The notes under the pieces were generated by a model. The model saw only the letters and a program-made list of their open reading frames with translations, was not told where the DNA came from and did no database searches. From assembly GCF_900496995.4 (NCBI RefSeq), contig NC_044005.1, positions 34,137,363 to 34,201,362 of the forward strand: DNA of 64,000 nucleotides, written 5' to 3'. Below, one piece after another: positions 12,871-26,400 of the stretch. Within the stretch, counting starts at the first letter, position 1. Every line of letters begins with the position of its first letter. The stretch comes from Aquila chrysaetos chrysaetos. Lineage: Eukaryota; Chordata; Aves; Accipitriformes; Accipitridae. The position numbers were made by a program, and so were the translations under genes.

Positions 12871-13701
12871 CCCAAGGAGAAAGCTAGGCTTATAGTCACT
12901 ACAGTATTCCCTACTACTGCATTGTGCACTGTAAAGTAATTCAAACACAACTTTATGTATACAACGGTTCCATGGGATAACTTTATTGAGTTACTGATGC
13001 ATATAGACTTATACAGATCCTGTGTTGGACTGGAACAATAATGTTGTATATGTCAGCCCTACTGAAAAAGAAAATATACTGTAGGTTGTTGAAGTTCTTC
13101 TCTGACAGCTCCCTTAGGAGATAGTACAAAAGTATTTATTATTTATATATAAGCCAGCATGTCAACACATTTTTAGATAACTCTCAGTGTACTTTTTTCT
13201 GCCTAGCAATGGAAACTACAGAATAAATTATATATGACATTTGTGGCTATTCTAAGAAAGTTGGTATTGCACAGCCAGCAATCTACAAATTAGATACAAA
13301 ATGCTGCATGGAAGTGATATTTTTTGGTATGCTGTTGATGTTCCTAACTATTTCTTGCCACTATCTATATAAAATTCAGATTAAATCTACTCAACATAGC
13401 CTTCCGTAATCTGATAATATCTGTCCACTTTGTGCACTTTCAGATGTCCTGAGGTGGCATGCCAGATGTTAGGAAGGTTGTATTTTACTTCAAAACCCAC
13501 AGGTATAGAGCAAACATATTTTGCTACGCGTACCATCTGGTACCTGGTTTTTACCAGAGAACAGAGTGTGTTTAATCATTAAATCTCATCTTGCAGTACT
13601 TAAATCAAATTAATTCATACAGATATATGCATTTTTCTCCCTGTGGATTTTCCTATCAAAATAATCTGGTTACTTTATGTGACAGCAGATGAAGTCACTG
13701 G

Positions 13702-13770
13702 ACCAAATTCTACTCTAAGATATACACACATAACCAACAGGAAGTCAATAGGTTTGTACAGGGGTAAATG
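13702..13770 (+). repeat. Degenerate amniote palindromic repeat fragment
   Basis: ACCAAATTCTACTCTAAGAT, then GGAAGTCAATAGG and a TTTGTACAGGGGTAAAT-like end, resembles the ancient palindromic repeat with the core CCAAATTCTG...GACTTCAATGG that is scattered through bird, turtle and crocodile genomes. The resemblance is from memory and the copy is diverged. Confidence 0.4.
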
Positions 13771-14462
13771 TTCACAGAATAATCACATATGAACGACAGC
13801 TTCATTTAATATGATAAGTATCTTACATACATGGTAAAGCATTGTCTTCTATTTTTCTATTTTTATCCTCATATGATTTGATTACTAAATCAGAATTGAC
13901 TTTATATTAATGTTAAGGATATGCATCAATATCCTTCACCTTATTTTTCCTGAAATATAGGTCTAACAACATTTCTTCTCTGCCACTACTCAAAATTCAA
14001 ACAAATGAAACTTTTACCTAGCACTCTTGACAGTTTCAATAAACAAAGGTTTTTCCAAAGAACGAATTATTCTTAGAACTGTTGCTTTGGACTGCTCTGT
14101 CCATTCTTCCCTTCACTGGTTTCTCCCCTCTTTTATTGCAATTAATGATAGAACAAAACAGGTATTTATATAAGCAGGTTAGATTTTTGTCAAACAAGTT
14201 ATAAAGAACATTCATAGAAGCTTCTTGGTAAGAATTATGATTATCTCCTGTCAGCTCAAGAAGTAAGATTTATACAGAACTTTTTTTCCTGGTCTGGCCT
14301 TAGATGCTCATGTCATTAATCTTTGTGACTTAGTTTGCAGGTTTCATCAAATTCTAGCTTCATAGCATCCCATGCTTACTTCATAAGCAAGACCACCTTA
14401 TTTGAAAGACCTGCAATATTCTAACACCATTCATGTTTCTTTCACAAGCAGAGTTAGCTGTC

Positions 14463-14486
14463 AAAAAAAAAAAAAAAAAAAAAAAA
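14463..14486 (+). repeat. Poly(A) tract, A24
   Basis: Uninterrupted run of 24 adenines. The upstream sequence does not look like a SINE or a processed pseudogene, so it is treated as a mononucleotide microsatellite. Confidence 0.9.
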
Positions 14487-16411
14487 GAAATCAGACAGTT
14501 TAAAGCACACGACTTGAACAGCAGTATTAAATGACTTGTACTGGTTGAGAGACCACAACAGAGGTAAGAGTAACACTAAACAAATAAGGGTCATTACAGA
14601 GGCTAAATAGAATTTTTACAGTTACCAAATATTACTAGAAGATATTCTGTTAGGACAACAGTCTGCTATGCATTTACATACTTGCATCACAGAGACAAGC
14701 CAGAAATATTTGCTTCACAGGTATAGAGTGTAAATGCAGCAGCACTAAACATATAGCTGTGTTTGTGGGCAATATCCACTAAATAATCAAGAAAGTGACA
14801 AAAAGTGGTAATTATTCGACACAGTCTTTGCTAAGTCTGAAGCCATAGTAGTAAAGGTAGTCATTGAAATTAACCTTGCACCAAGGCACCGTTCAACAAT
14901 CTCCTTCAGTTAGGTGGAAGAATAAATAAGAACAGATCAGGTACAAGGCTTTTATTTTCAAAGGCAAATTGATAAATTAAGCAAACTGGTCAATGGAATG
15001 ACTTAGGCTGAAGAGGAGTTTTTACCAGTGGAAGAAGTCTGAAATTTCTTTCAAGCAGATTTGCAGTACCTGGAACTTGCATCCCAAAGAAACAGAAAAA
15101 ACCTTTAAGGAAAGACTCTGTATTCAATTGAATGAATAGTCACTTTGAAAAAAGAAAACTGATTTTCACACTTATTAAAAAAAAAGTTGATTGCAGTTTT
15201 CACATGAAATCAGTACAAGTTCATATGGACATACATTTTTTGTGGAAATAAAGATAGCAAGTTCAAGATTACAATCTATTCCTCACTAAGTTGAAAACTT
15301 TGTTTGGTGGTTAGAAAAAGTGGGCCTGCAAAGCTGGTAAATGGTAGGCCATCCAAATAATCTTGCAGGAGCTAAAAGGCTGCAATTAGATGCATATCTC
15401 ACTTTTCCACCTGATACCAAGCTCTCATCAGGTGTCACTGCACTACATATGGCAATTATTTTTGGAATCCCCAGTTCTTTCACCTTCAAGATTTTTACAT
15501 AATGAGATTCACTTCTATTCATCTGTTTTTGCTCAGGAGAGCTAATGAATTACGCATTACTGTCTTATAAGCATTCTTGGGTTGGATTTAAAGGCTTAAA
15601 GCCAATTAATGAACTGAAATTCTAAATGTTTCTTCTACTCCAGGGTTTTAGGTAGTGGCCAGACCCTCCAGACATGTAAACTGGCATACTTCTGACTGAG
15701 TTCTGGGTCCTGAATTGTAGCACCTTCAAGAGTACCAAGTGCTGGCTCCATGCAGAAGTGCCATAGGAAGTCACAAATTTCATGATGCAGAAAGAATATA
15801 AAAAATGTTACATGCTTTTCAGGGAATTTAACAGCTCCTTTCCTAACCCAAAGTTTCCACTAACCTTCTACGTGTTGATAGCAGGACTTCCAGGTGGCTG
15901 TCAGGCTTTGAACTGTGTGCAGTCCTGGACCTGAGATGAGCTGACAATCCTCCACTGTGGCTAATCCCGCCCCAGAAGTGCTACCTGTCTCTCTCCTTTG
16001 CCATTTCACATATCTACAGGCTTAATTCACTCTTAGATCTTGCTTTATTTTTCCAGGGTACATGTAAAGTCATAAACACCTTTGTAGGCATGAAGGAAGG
16101 AGCTCAAAGTTGAAACAACAGCTGCTATTTTGTTTTCAGTTTACTCCTTTTTCTGCAGCACTGTAAGACAGAGGGTGGGGCAAGGATGTATGAAATCTAT
16201 TTAACTACAGGCTCTTGAATAAACTAATTCAGAGCAACAGTTTTTAATATAACAGTTTAACTTGGTAAACAGCATTAGGGAAGCTTTTGGACCAGTTAGC
16301 TAAAAATCTCTCTCAAAGAGCTTTCAGCTGCTCAGAAACACCAAAGGTAGTCTTTTGGTCATTGTGCATTGTTACAAGGATGCCAGGTAGGAGAAGACTT
16401 TGAATTACATT

Positions 16412-16460
16412 GATGTGATCTAGTAATGATTGATTTAGCAATGATGTGATTTAGTAATAT
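16412..16460 (+). repeat. Imperfect tandem duplication of about 30 bp
   Basis: GATGTGATCTAGTAAT is followed about 30 bases later by GATGTGATTTAGTAAT, with related TGATTTAGCAATGAT sequence between. It is a two-copy degenerate tandem repeat, probably from slippage. Confidence 0.5.
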
Positions 16461-19308
16461 AGCTCAGATATGAGCTACAAAGGTGAACAATAATGAACCT
16501 GGTAAAGGTGAGTTACTTGAAGGTAATGACCTAGATCTGTGTGACTAAATATGTGATATGCAATCTATGTGATATATCAGCTAACAAATAGATTCAAATA
16601 AATGCTTGAATAGCTTCCTAATAATTAAGAACATGCGTTCACCCACCATTAAGAGCAGAACACTAGAAATCAGTGAGATACTGACCTTTTAAGTTAGTTA
16701 CCAGGCCTTTGGTTTTCCCGTAAGTTTTATTCTAGCCTCTGCCAATGATTTTACTGATGTTGTGTAAGTTATCTTTGCCATTTTTTTCCAACCTGTCGTC
16801 CACAAACTGTTACTTGTACATAAGATATCAAAAGATAGTACATGAAAAAAGCTGTATTTAAAAAAACAAGCAACCACTGCCCCACACAATCAAGGAAGGA
16901 AACAAAGAGAATAAGCCATACAGAAACAACTAAAAGTTGGTACAGTAAAGGAACATCTACATTTGAGCTTATTGTTATTTTTATTTCCATTGTGATGTAA
17001 CATGCAATACATTTCTCGTAAAACTTCACTTGAGACTTCTTGGTTTATTGTGGGCTTTCAGTAACAGAAAAAAAAGGGCTTTTCTTCACCATTTCCCCTT
17101 TTATGACAGCATAGCTCCACCAAAATCTAAAGGTTCATGGAAAACCCACAGATCACAGAGGATACAGTCCCTAAATTGCCTGCAGTGGAGTATAATGAAA
17201 CCTGAGTTCATTTAAACCAAGGCCGCCGAGGCTCAGGAGGCAGGCCCTCAGCAGATATTAACAGCTGGGTGTGAGTTCCCCGACACCACAGCCAGGATCA
17301 TAACAGCGTCTGAGCATACCTGTGCAACTGCAGCATGGAAATGCTCCTCACGGTGAGTGAGTGACAGCAAGGGGCAGAAAGAGGAGATGGCTTACAGAGA
17401 TGTATACATTTCCTCAGAGTACGGTCAGGTCAGTGGAGTAACTGCAAATAAGAATCAGTGATAAATTCAACATGAGTGGTTGCACAAAATAACCCTTAAA
17501 GGTGACTGAATTTTCTCTCACTATGATAACAAGATATTCTGCTGTGCCATGGGGCTGAGCCACTCACTTTTCTTAACAAGTGTTTCTGTCATTAGCTTTT
17601 AAAGTCACCTGAGCGAAGTCAAAATAAGCCTGTGGCTAAGCAGCTATCAAAAAACAGCCCACATGGAAGGGAAGGCCTAAGATGTCTGTGCAATGAACAG
17701 CATCTTTCATAATGTTTCCTTTTGTAAGGATTGAAAGGGCAGCTTAAATGCAGAGGGAGTCAATACAACCTCAGATCTTCACTATATATTTAAACATTTT
17801 GGCGCATATGTGAGTTTAATGGGGAACTAGCAAGCTGATCAAAAATGTGACGGGAATAAAAAAGACAGCTGTCATATTCATTTTGAAGTATCATACAGTT
17901 CATATGGATGTAAAGCTGTAACAATTGCACAACAGAATAAGTGTAATCTGAATTATATTTTTATGACATTGCTTAGGTTGTAAAAACAGTGCCAGACTTG
18001 ATTCTCACTTAACATGGTGAAATTGTGAGTCTGCACTGAGTCTACAAATCTCCATGGAGTCATTCCCTCTGTACGCTAGTGAAAGGTGTCCAGACCACAA
18101 TGGACAACCTATACTGCAAACATTTCTGCACATTCTTTTTCATTCAGGTGTTTATGTCCTCATATTTGTTCTGTACATGCTGCACTTACTGCACTGCCTT
18201 TGCGAGAGGGCAGGCAGTGAGCTGCTGTCTGTTTCACAGTAAACTCAGACCTGCCATCTGTAATAAAACAGTGTAAAATTATTCAAGTAGACGATTGCTG
18301 GGATTCTAACAGACCATTTATGAGAGGCATTTTATATGCTCTGAAATACTTTCCTCTGTGCCTGTCAACAGCCATTGAGCTGAAAAAAAGGGACCGAGTT
18401 ACAAGAGTAAGGGCTGAGATACAGTCTATCATTTGAACTAACCAGATTAATAAAATGAATGAAACCAGAACAAAAACAACAAGACAAGCCTATCTACCCT
18501 TTCATGTTTTTATGATGGTGTAAATCAGAGATGGTCAAAATTTTCCAGATTTTAAATTTTCACTCTGTACTATCCATAACACAGTTGTCAATAAAAATAA
18601 AATCATGGAAACTACTCTATAGATAAAAGGGCAATTTTTTTCATCCTTAAGATGAAAACTTTAGATGCAAATGACCCTGAATACTCAGAAACCCTGCTGC
18701 CTTTACAGAAGCCATGGATTTCTTCCTGTTGATTTGGCCATAGAGTTTAATATCTCAATCCAGGAAAGCAATTTAGCACATGCCATTGAAGGACAGAAGC
18801 TGCTTTGCTGACTGAGAATTGACTCTAAGGGTGCTGACAGGTATTGCAGAAGAACCAGCTGAGATGGTTTAAGAAGTCACTGGCCCCAGCTCTCAGTCCC
18901 TCTTCTCTGCCGGAGACTTGTCAGGACTGAATTCCTTAACAAATGTGAAGCCAACTTTCACTCAAGTTACTGTGAAATACTTTCACCTAGTTGAGGACAG
19001 ATGACAGAAAGTGATTGACTTACCCTTGCAAAATAAGCAAAAAAAACTTCCACGTTTGCACAGCTCAGCTTCTTCTTTACAAAGCTTGCCATGTTAGTTA
19101 AAACTCCTTCTTCAGCAGTTTGAAAGAAGTTGCAGGATCGAACATCGATACAGTTGAGGCAATTTTAGAAGTTTTTCTATCACGCATTTCTGCTATAAGC
19201 TCTGACAGAAGAATAGTAAAGTTTCTAAAAGCCACATCTATAGCTGATAAAAAATTTTTGTGTGATCAAAGCTCATCTGCACAGCCGCAAAGGAGGACAG
19301 AGAGATAA

Positions 19309-20442
19309 TGATGGGGGGGGGGGGGGGGGGGGGCCTAAATAATACCCTGCCCAATTACTGCCACACCCATCACAGGAGCCATTAGCCCATAAAAAGCCCA
19401 GAGCCATACAGGAGTATAAAAGCAAAGAGGGAACCCAAATTAAGGGCTCAAAGGAAGGGCTAGTCTGTCCCAGGAGAGCCTCAGCACCACAGTCTGGGCA
19501 TTAAGCCTGTCAAGATGAACTAAGCAGAGAGCACCTTTTGGTGGTTTTGCCCCACCTGAGGTGGGGGGCTGCCTAGGGATATGGGACATATTATGGGATG
19601 TGGGGGAAGTGCATTTCAAGACTTATTCTGGGACGTTTGGAAGACAAACCTAAGGTGGGGAAAGGGAAGGATCTAGGCAATTTGGGCAGGAGCGTGTGTG
19701 GGGATAAGGGGAGACAAAGGGGCCGGTTGGGTGTAGTTTGCTTGTTATGCTTGTCTGGCCATACCTGTACCTGAGCAGCTCCCTCTGTCCTAGCTTCTTT
19801 TTAAATTCCTCCCTAACTCTTTCCTGGGTGAGGGGCTCTCTACTGAGTGTATCTGTATGGGGGTCTGGGTGCCAGTGACTGGAGTCAGACTACGGGTCGG
19901 GGGGGGCCTCTGGAGTTCTCTAAGGGTAAGACTTGTCAGTGTGTGTCTAAGGACAGCACCATAAGGGGAACTGGCTACTGGGAGCAGGGGAGTCCCAGCC
20001 AGCTTTGGGTGTGTGTCCTTGTGCATGTGTGTATCTGTGTGAGGACGGGGTCTGCACCAGCAACCGGAGTGGGGCTGCAGCCTCACGGGCTCGTATGTCC
20101 AGGTGCCAGCAACTGGGGAGACTGGGATCCAGGGACAGCTGCTGGGCAGCGCAAGTGTCTGAGCCCGGCTGCTGGTGGGATCCGCGTTGTACGCGTGTGT
20201 GTTTATATTTCCACTAGCGCACCTCCATCCTGCTGTGCCAGAGAGGGGAGCGGGATGAGATCCGTGTGAGTACTCTGTGTGTCTGTCTGATCTGTGTGGC
20301 CAGCCATGTATATATGTGATGTACGTGTGTGTGCACTGTGTGTATGTGCCTACTGGGAATACATGCTCAGTCTTGCTACTGGTTGGACCTGGGGCATGGA
20401 GCTGTGGCAGCCTCACCCCTCTCAGGGCTGTCAGGTTCAGCA
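19309..20442 (+). mobile_element. LTR-like GC/GT-rich repeat block, boundaries unresolved
   Basis: A block of about 1.1 kb that differs sharply in composition from the AT-rich flanks. It begins with a G21 run (19313-19333), followed by ATAAAAAGCCC and GTATAAAAGCAAAG, a convincing TATA-type core promoter near 19410-19425. Downstream are GT-rich stretches and three related copies of a GTGCCAGCAACTGGAGTGGG-like motif (about 19868, 20051 and 20102). Composition and TATA promoter fit an endogenous retrovirus LTR or LTR-plus-leader fragment, and I have an impression of similar blocks in other bird genomes. I could not find matching target-site duplications or definite TG/CA ends. Long open frames on both strands (minus 19790-20443, plus 19847-20269) are probably by-products of stop-poor composition. 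Confidence 0.45.
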
Positions 20443-23400
20443 AAATATATATTCATCTAACAATATGTTAACCTGTTTTTAGTCAATACCTTAACTGACT
20501 CCCCCAGTTCTTTAAAATCTTTAAGTTAGTCTCTCCTGGCACTTGTTTAAAATTTTTCTTGGAAAATTCTGTTTTAAAAAACAGTTCAAAGTGTTTCTAG
20601 AAAGTATAGTCAACTATATATTTCTTCTTTGAAAGACTTTTTGAACTTCAGCTTTCTTTCACTTAAGGATATTTATGTATTTAAGTATGTTCATCTTCAG
20701 TGTTAACTATCCTGCAGCTCTGAGTATGCTGAGTGCCAGAAGAAGGTGTTATAAAAAGTATTAAAAAAAAAAAAAATTAGCAAGGGGACAATTGCACATT
20801 ATGCTCATCAGAAGTAAAGAAGGAAGATCTTTTTTATATATAGTGCTTTATTTTAAAATAAGGGAACTTTTTAGAAAATATTACCCTTATTTTTTTTACT
20901 TTTCACTCTACTTTGCATGTGACTTTATGTTCTCTTTCAGGTAGGTCTAAGGATTTCTAACTGGCATTGACAGAAGTACCCTCACACTTTCTTAGGTAGA
21001 AGTCAACTTGAAGTATGCATTAATTCTGTAATGAGTCAGCATTTCTGGATGAACGATCCAACATAAATAATTTTGTTGTGTATATCTCTTAGCAACGGAG
21101 AAATTACAGCGTTAATTTCGTAAAACAACTCTCGTGTTTGTTAAACCCTTTTTTTGCACTATGGATTGAATGCATGAATTATCAAGAGTTGCCTTGGGCA
21201 TGATATTACAGGCAGCTGTCTTGCACAAGAAAAATGCGTGATGTCTTGCTGAAAAACAATGAAGCCATCCCTGGACAAGCAAGAACTACCAACTGCCAGG
21301 GTCTTTCAGTTGTTGGGCCCGTTACAGTCCCTACAAAGGCACCAGCAAGCAGGACAGAACGGGCACAACCACAGAGCTCGCAACAGCTGCTGGGTCCAGG
21401 GAACGGCCGCATATGCGAGGTGACAGCAGCCTCGGAGAAGTGAGGACAGGGGTGAAGGCAAGGACAAGCAGTAATCACAGCTTTCCTTCCCCACTTCTCC
21501 TTAGCAGCAGAAAACTGGCAAAGCCAGCTCTTCCTGTTCTCGCTCTCTCTCTCCTGTGGTTTTGCTTATGCTGCTGAACAGACTGGAGCCAGTTTTGTGG
21601 GTTTTAGTTCCTGTGAGAATATGATCCGCTGTCCTAGGATAAACTTTGAGAAAGCACAGTTGCCTGAATGAGAGTTTCACCTCATGGTGGGTAGCTGCAT
21701 GGAGTGATGCTAGCCAAAAAAAAAATTAGGGGGTTTAGCTCTTTTTTAATGGATATGCAAGCCATACAGTATCTTCAAGACAGGCACTCAACCAGTGGCC
21801 ACTCAGGTGCTAACTACATTTAAATATTTGCAGACAGGAGTGCAGCAGCCTTACGGTAGCTGTCACAACCCTATAGTATCATTCATAGTCTTATAGTAGA
21901 GTAGCAGGGGAAGTTTCTGAGCAGAAGTCCTGTTTCACTAGGACTGACAGTCTAAACAGAGTTCCATTTTTTATGTGTTTTGTTTTAGAAGCTCACACAC
22001 TTGCTAAGGAGACAGCATGGTCAGGGACTTTAGCATAGCCAGACCTCCTGACCGTGCTATTGGCATGACTCCTTTTTTCCTCTCTTATTCAAAGCAGAAG
22101 GTCGTTGAAACAAACGGGGAAGGAATTCATAGGCTTTTCAGTACTGAGTGGAATCAAATATCCAATGCTGCATAGCTCTTTGGCACAGTGTATCGCTATA
22201 AACCCTGTAATACTGCAAAGCATAAGCTGCTATTCCAATGGTGTGACAGTTTCAATGTATCGAATTTGACACCTTTTCAATAAAATAGGCTAAATTTAGA
22301 TAACCATATGCTCATGCTGACAAGCTAGCTTCTCCCTGATATGTGTTTTCATGAAAGAGTACAGGAGGGCCTTAAAGTTTAATTAGTTTAAAGTGAATTC
22401 AAAATATTTTATTAATCTACAGTAGAAAGGTCAAATTGTTGAGCAAACAGCAGGGATGAATATTTTCTACTTAATACACTAAGATTCAGCTGTACAACCT
22501 CCATTAATGTTTATAGGAGTCATGCTGCCAAATTCAAAAATCATACTGGAAATATTTTGTTGTCTATGCTCTTACTGCAGTCTAATAAACATTGCACAAT
22601 TAAAGCCCCTTCTCTCTTGACTGCCAGCTGGGCAGAGTTGAAGAGTACATGCATACAAGCAAGGCAGTCTTTTATCAACAGAGATGTATTTATCACTTGT
22701 GCTTCAGTAACTTTAGAAGATGGGCCCATTTCACAATTACATTCCAATCTTTGCATCACTTTAAGGGATTTTCAAACCACCATTCGAAAAATTTAAAAAT
22801 CAATGATTTTAAAATAAAAGTCTCCCCGTAGTAACACTGCCTTTTTGTTAGTAAGACTGCAGGTAATATACAATGATATCTATTAATTTCTGTGTGATTA
22901 AAACATAAAGATTGATTTCATATACTATATGTTATTTATAAGTGCAACGTCACTCTAAAATTCACTTATTTTTTTGATGTGTCCTACTAAGCATTGTGAT
23001 TCCCATGGTTGGTCATATGCTGTGATCTTACTGGTCTAAAAGTAAGCCAAAAATCTGAGATGTACGCCACGTAGCTGAAAGCAGAGAAAATCTTCAGTCT
23101 CCACTTACTTACAAATTACATGAATAAATGCAGGAGACATAATTTCTTAAAATGGAGAGTCATAATTAAAGTGATAAATAAAAACCTTCTAGTTTGGTTT
23201 TTTTTTAACCAAAACCCACAATTCCAATGATACATAATTGTCTGCCTCATGCAAATTTAGCCAAAAAACTCTGACTATATTTGCTGACACTCTTTAAGAA
23301 TTACAATACCTTAAAACATGTGCAGAATCTCAGTTAATTATGATAATTAAAAAAGAAAAACAGAAAAATTACTCATCCCTGGAGACAAAATCCAAATAAT

Positions 23401-23451
23401 AACCAGAATATTAAATTGAAGAATACATCAAGAAAATTTGTGCCACACAGG

Positions 23452-23473
23452 AAAAAAAAAAAAAAAAAAAAAA
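23452..23473 (+). repeat. Poly(A) tract, A22
   Basis: Uninterrupted run of 22 adenines following CACACAGG. No SINE body is recognisable upstream. Confidence 0.9.
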
Positions 23474-26400
23474 GCAGCTCTGAAATTACTGTAAAAATGT
23501 TAAATCTTTTTTAGAAATGTGTTGCCACCCTTTTATAAATAGAGAAGCCTCAATAGTTTCATGAGATAGAAATATGAAGTGTTTCACTTTGGGAGAATTA
23601 GTACAAATATACAGCAGATACAACAGATTATCTCCTTGCTTTTACAAATTATATTCCCACTTGCATGTGAGAATATGGTGGTAAAGAGTTGAATACATTA
23701 TCTCTCTATATACGCAAACTAAATATTGCTCAAGTACACTTGCTTGTGGGGGCATTTAACAATGATGTCAGATGTGGACTCTTCCCTCTGAGAAGCTGTA
23801 CATATATAGAATTATAAACATTCTTACACAAAGGACATTGCTAGAGCAGATTTTGTTTTCTTTTTTCAAAGGAGAAAGTAAAGAAATTCCTGAGGATGTT
23901 ATCTTTCTTCAAAACACCTGAACCTCTAGTACATCACATGCAGTGCAAATGTGAAAGCCCTTTCATATTTAAGTTCTTCTGACCATGCAGTAACTCCATT
24001 CATAACGCGTGTTCATCACAAGTCACCCTTTAATGTGAAGTTTTAAGTCTGATCGCTCCATCTAAGTCTGCTAGATATCCCTGCCAAGTACTGTCTGTCT
24101 TCTGATGGGCAAATTTTCTGATGGCAAAATGGTCTTCATTGCAGACCAGTGGTGAAGAATGCGGTGCATTTCAAAAAACCTCCAGATATGTTAAATTCAC
24201 TAAAGCTAGGGGTGAAGCTAGGGACATTAGTATTCATGATGGCTTTGGACAGTGTAATGTACCATTTAGAATCTTCAAAGAAAAGCTGGAAAATATTTGT
24301 AAATAATTTCTAGAATTGTTTTGCTTACATAAGAGATAATGCAAGGAATCTTGTATATTTGCTCATGAATGTGTTCTGAACATGTTTTTATCCCTAAACT
24401 GCATAATAAGTAGAGAAAAGTAAGTCCATAGCCCACCTGTTTTTCCTTAATACCTACAAATCCTTACTTTTTTCCCAATTTTGCTGTTATGTATGCTTCC
24501 TTAATCTTATCCCCTCACAACCTGTAATTCTAATAGGTTATAAAATCCCTGCTCAGTGTTAATTTTTCCAAAAAACTTACAGATTTGACAAATAAAGCTT
24601 GTCATTGAAAAGGAAACCATCTCTTCCAAAGGCAATGCTGCTTTACTGGTGCAAATAATTATTTACTTTAGCCCTCCTCCAAAAAACATATTTTGTTAAC
24701 AGATTTAAAATACAGGATTAAGTATTAATAACACTTTTTTAAAGATAGAGACTGAGTCAATTTCAACCAGCAATCTTTTGACCTTTCTCTGGAAAAAAAA
24801 TGTGAAAACATTGATCATGATTGCATCAGAAACTTCATAAAATATCTCAAAAATGAAAGTTACATTTAATTATGTACCATGAAATACATTTATAGAGAAA
24901 TCATATGCAGCAAATGCTCTTTTCAGTAAAAGAAACTAAAAGTCCAGAATTGCTTAATCACTTTAGGATGTATTAATTATTCTCCAGATACTGGTAACCT
25001 TTCTCTGTCCTTTCTAGCCACACCACATAAACAAAACCAGGTGGATTAGTAGCAAATTACCTTACTTTCATATTCTGTTGAATACAAGACAGATTCTCAC
25101 TTTGGGGGGACATCAGAGACTCGCTGTATATGTGGGTATCCACAAGCTAGAGGTCTGATTCATTCTGTATTTCAGTCATCACTAGGAAAAAGCTGATAGT
25201 TTTTAATGCAGTGAAGGCAAGCCTCTTTAGCTATAACTTACATACCCAGCTGCTCAGTTAAACTTGCTAAAGCGATTAGTGTAGCCCATAGCCCCAGAAT
25301 TTCACAGGAAACAGGTGACTGTTGGGGGTTTTTGCATGTTAAATATCCAGTCAGGTCATTGCACTTGGTTGCAAGGATATATGCCTGTGCATTACTTGCA
25401 CAGTTTTTAACCGTCTCTGGATATGTGACTTCTTCTGTATCCATCTCTGAAATTCAATCTGTAACACAGTAATATAATCTAGGTAAATTTTTTTAAATAT
25501 ATATATATACACGTATATGTATGGATTATTATCAATGCGGTGCTATGGAATTCTTCATATCTGCACTTATTTCACAGGCTGCTGACTCCTGATTGACTTC
25601 TTTAGTACATTTTAATAGACATAATATGAAGCACTTCCTAGTGCAACCTTTCTTTACAGAGATACTATCAGAGTTTCACTGAGAGGACAGTGGGGGCTTA
25701 GAATCTGGTATTCGTAGCTGATAGTAACATAGAAAGGTTTCTGAAAGCTTACAATAAAACAGAATTTCTGGGAAAAGTATCCCACAATGTCTAGGGATGG
25801 GTGTGCAATACAGAAATAGGGTGATCTCTCCTGCTAATCTCATTAAATAATGGAACGGAGTTTTTCCCCCAGCTGGGAGTTAACTTGGTCCCACAGAAGA
25901 CGAAGTCCCATCACTGAATTCATGAAGAACAAGACCAGACCCGAAATGAGAAAAACCTATGCCTGTTTCCTCCTCATATGTCTCAGTTTTTTTATTCCCA
26001 TTTCTACACTTGTACACCAAACAAAAGCCTCTAACCTGTTTCACTGAAGGAGTAAGGCGGAACATTTATATTCAAACAAAATAAAGCCGGAAGGATGCAG
26101 GGACAATGTCCGCCTGGTCCATTCTCTTGCCCTACAAGAACTATATTCTTTTAGATGTGGATTAAGAGAATTCTTCCTCACATTTAACCTTAACGTTTCA
26201 TGTACATCTTTTCCTATGGTTCTACATAGCAGCAGCTATGTCCTACCCTATTAGACATAATGCAGGACAAGCACTGAGCTGGCTTTGGAGTTTCTGAGTG
26301 TTTCTGACTTCTCTAGCGTAAAACAAACTAAAATCCATCTCACCACTTCTGTGATTCATTCAACTCACTTGATTATCTTTGTTCTTCAGATTTTCCTTAA

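Larger units (their letters stand above)
12871..19308. other. Non-coding intergenic DNA
   Basis: AT-rich with no supported gene. It contains an A24 tract (14463-14486), one degenerate copy of an amniote palindromic repeat (about 13702-13770), an imperfect tandem duplication around 16412-16460, and a small GC-richer pocket at 17220-17360 where an ATG with six codons abuts a GTGAGT donor on the plus strand (17335-17353). Confidence 0.5.

Noticed and set aside
19790..20443. 217-codon minus-strand frame as a protein gene
   Set aside because: GT/CA-rich, His/Thr/Pro-biased translation with no motif; lies in an LTR-like repeat.
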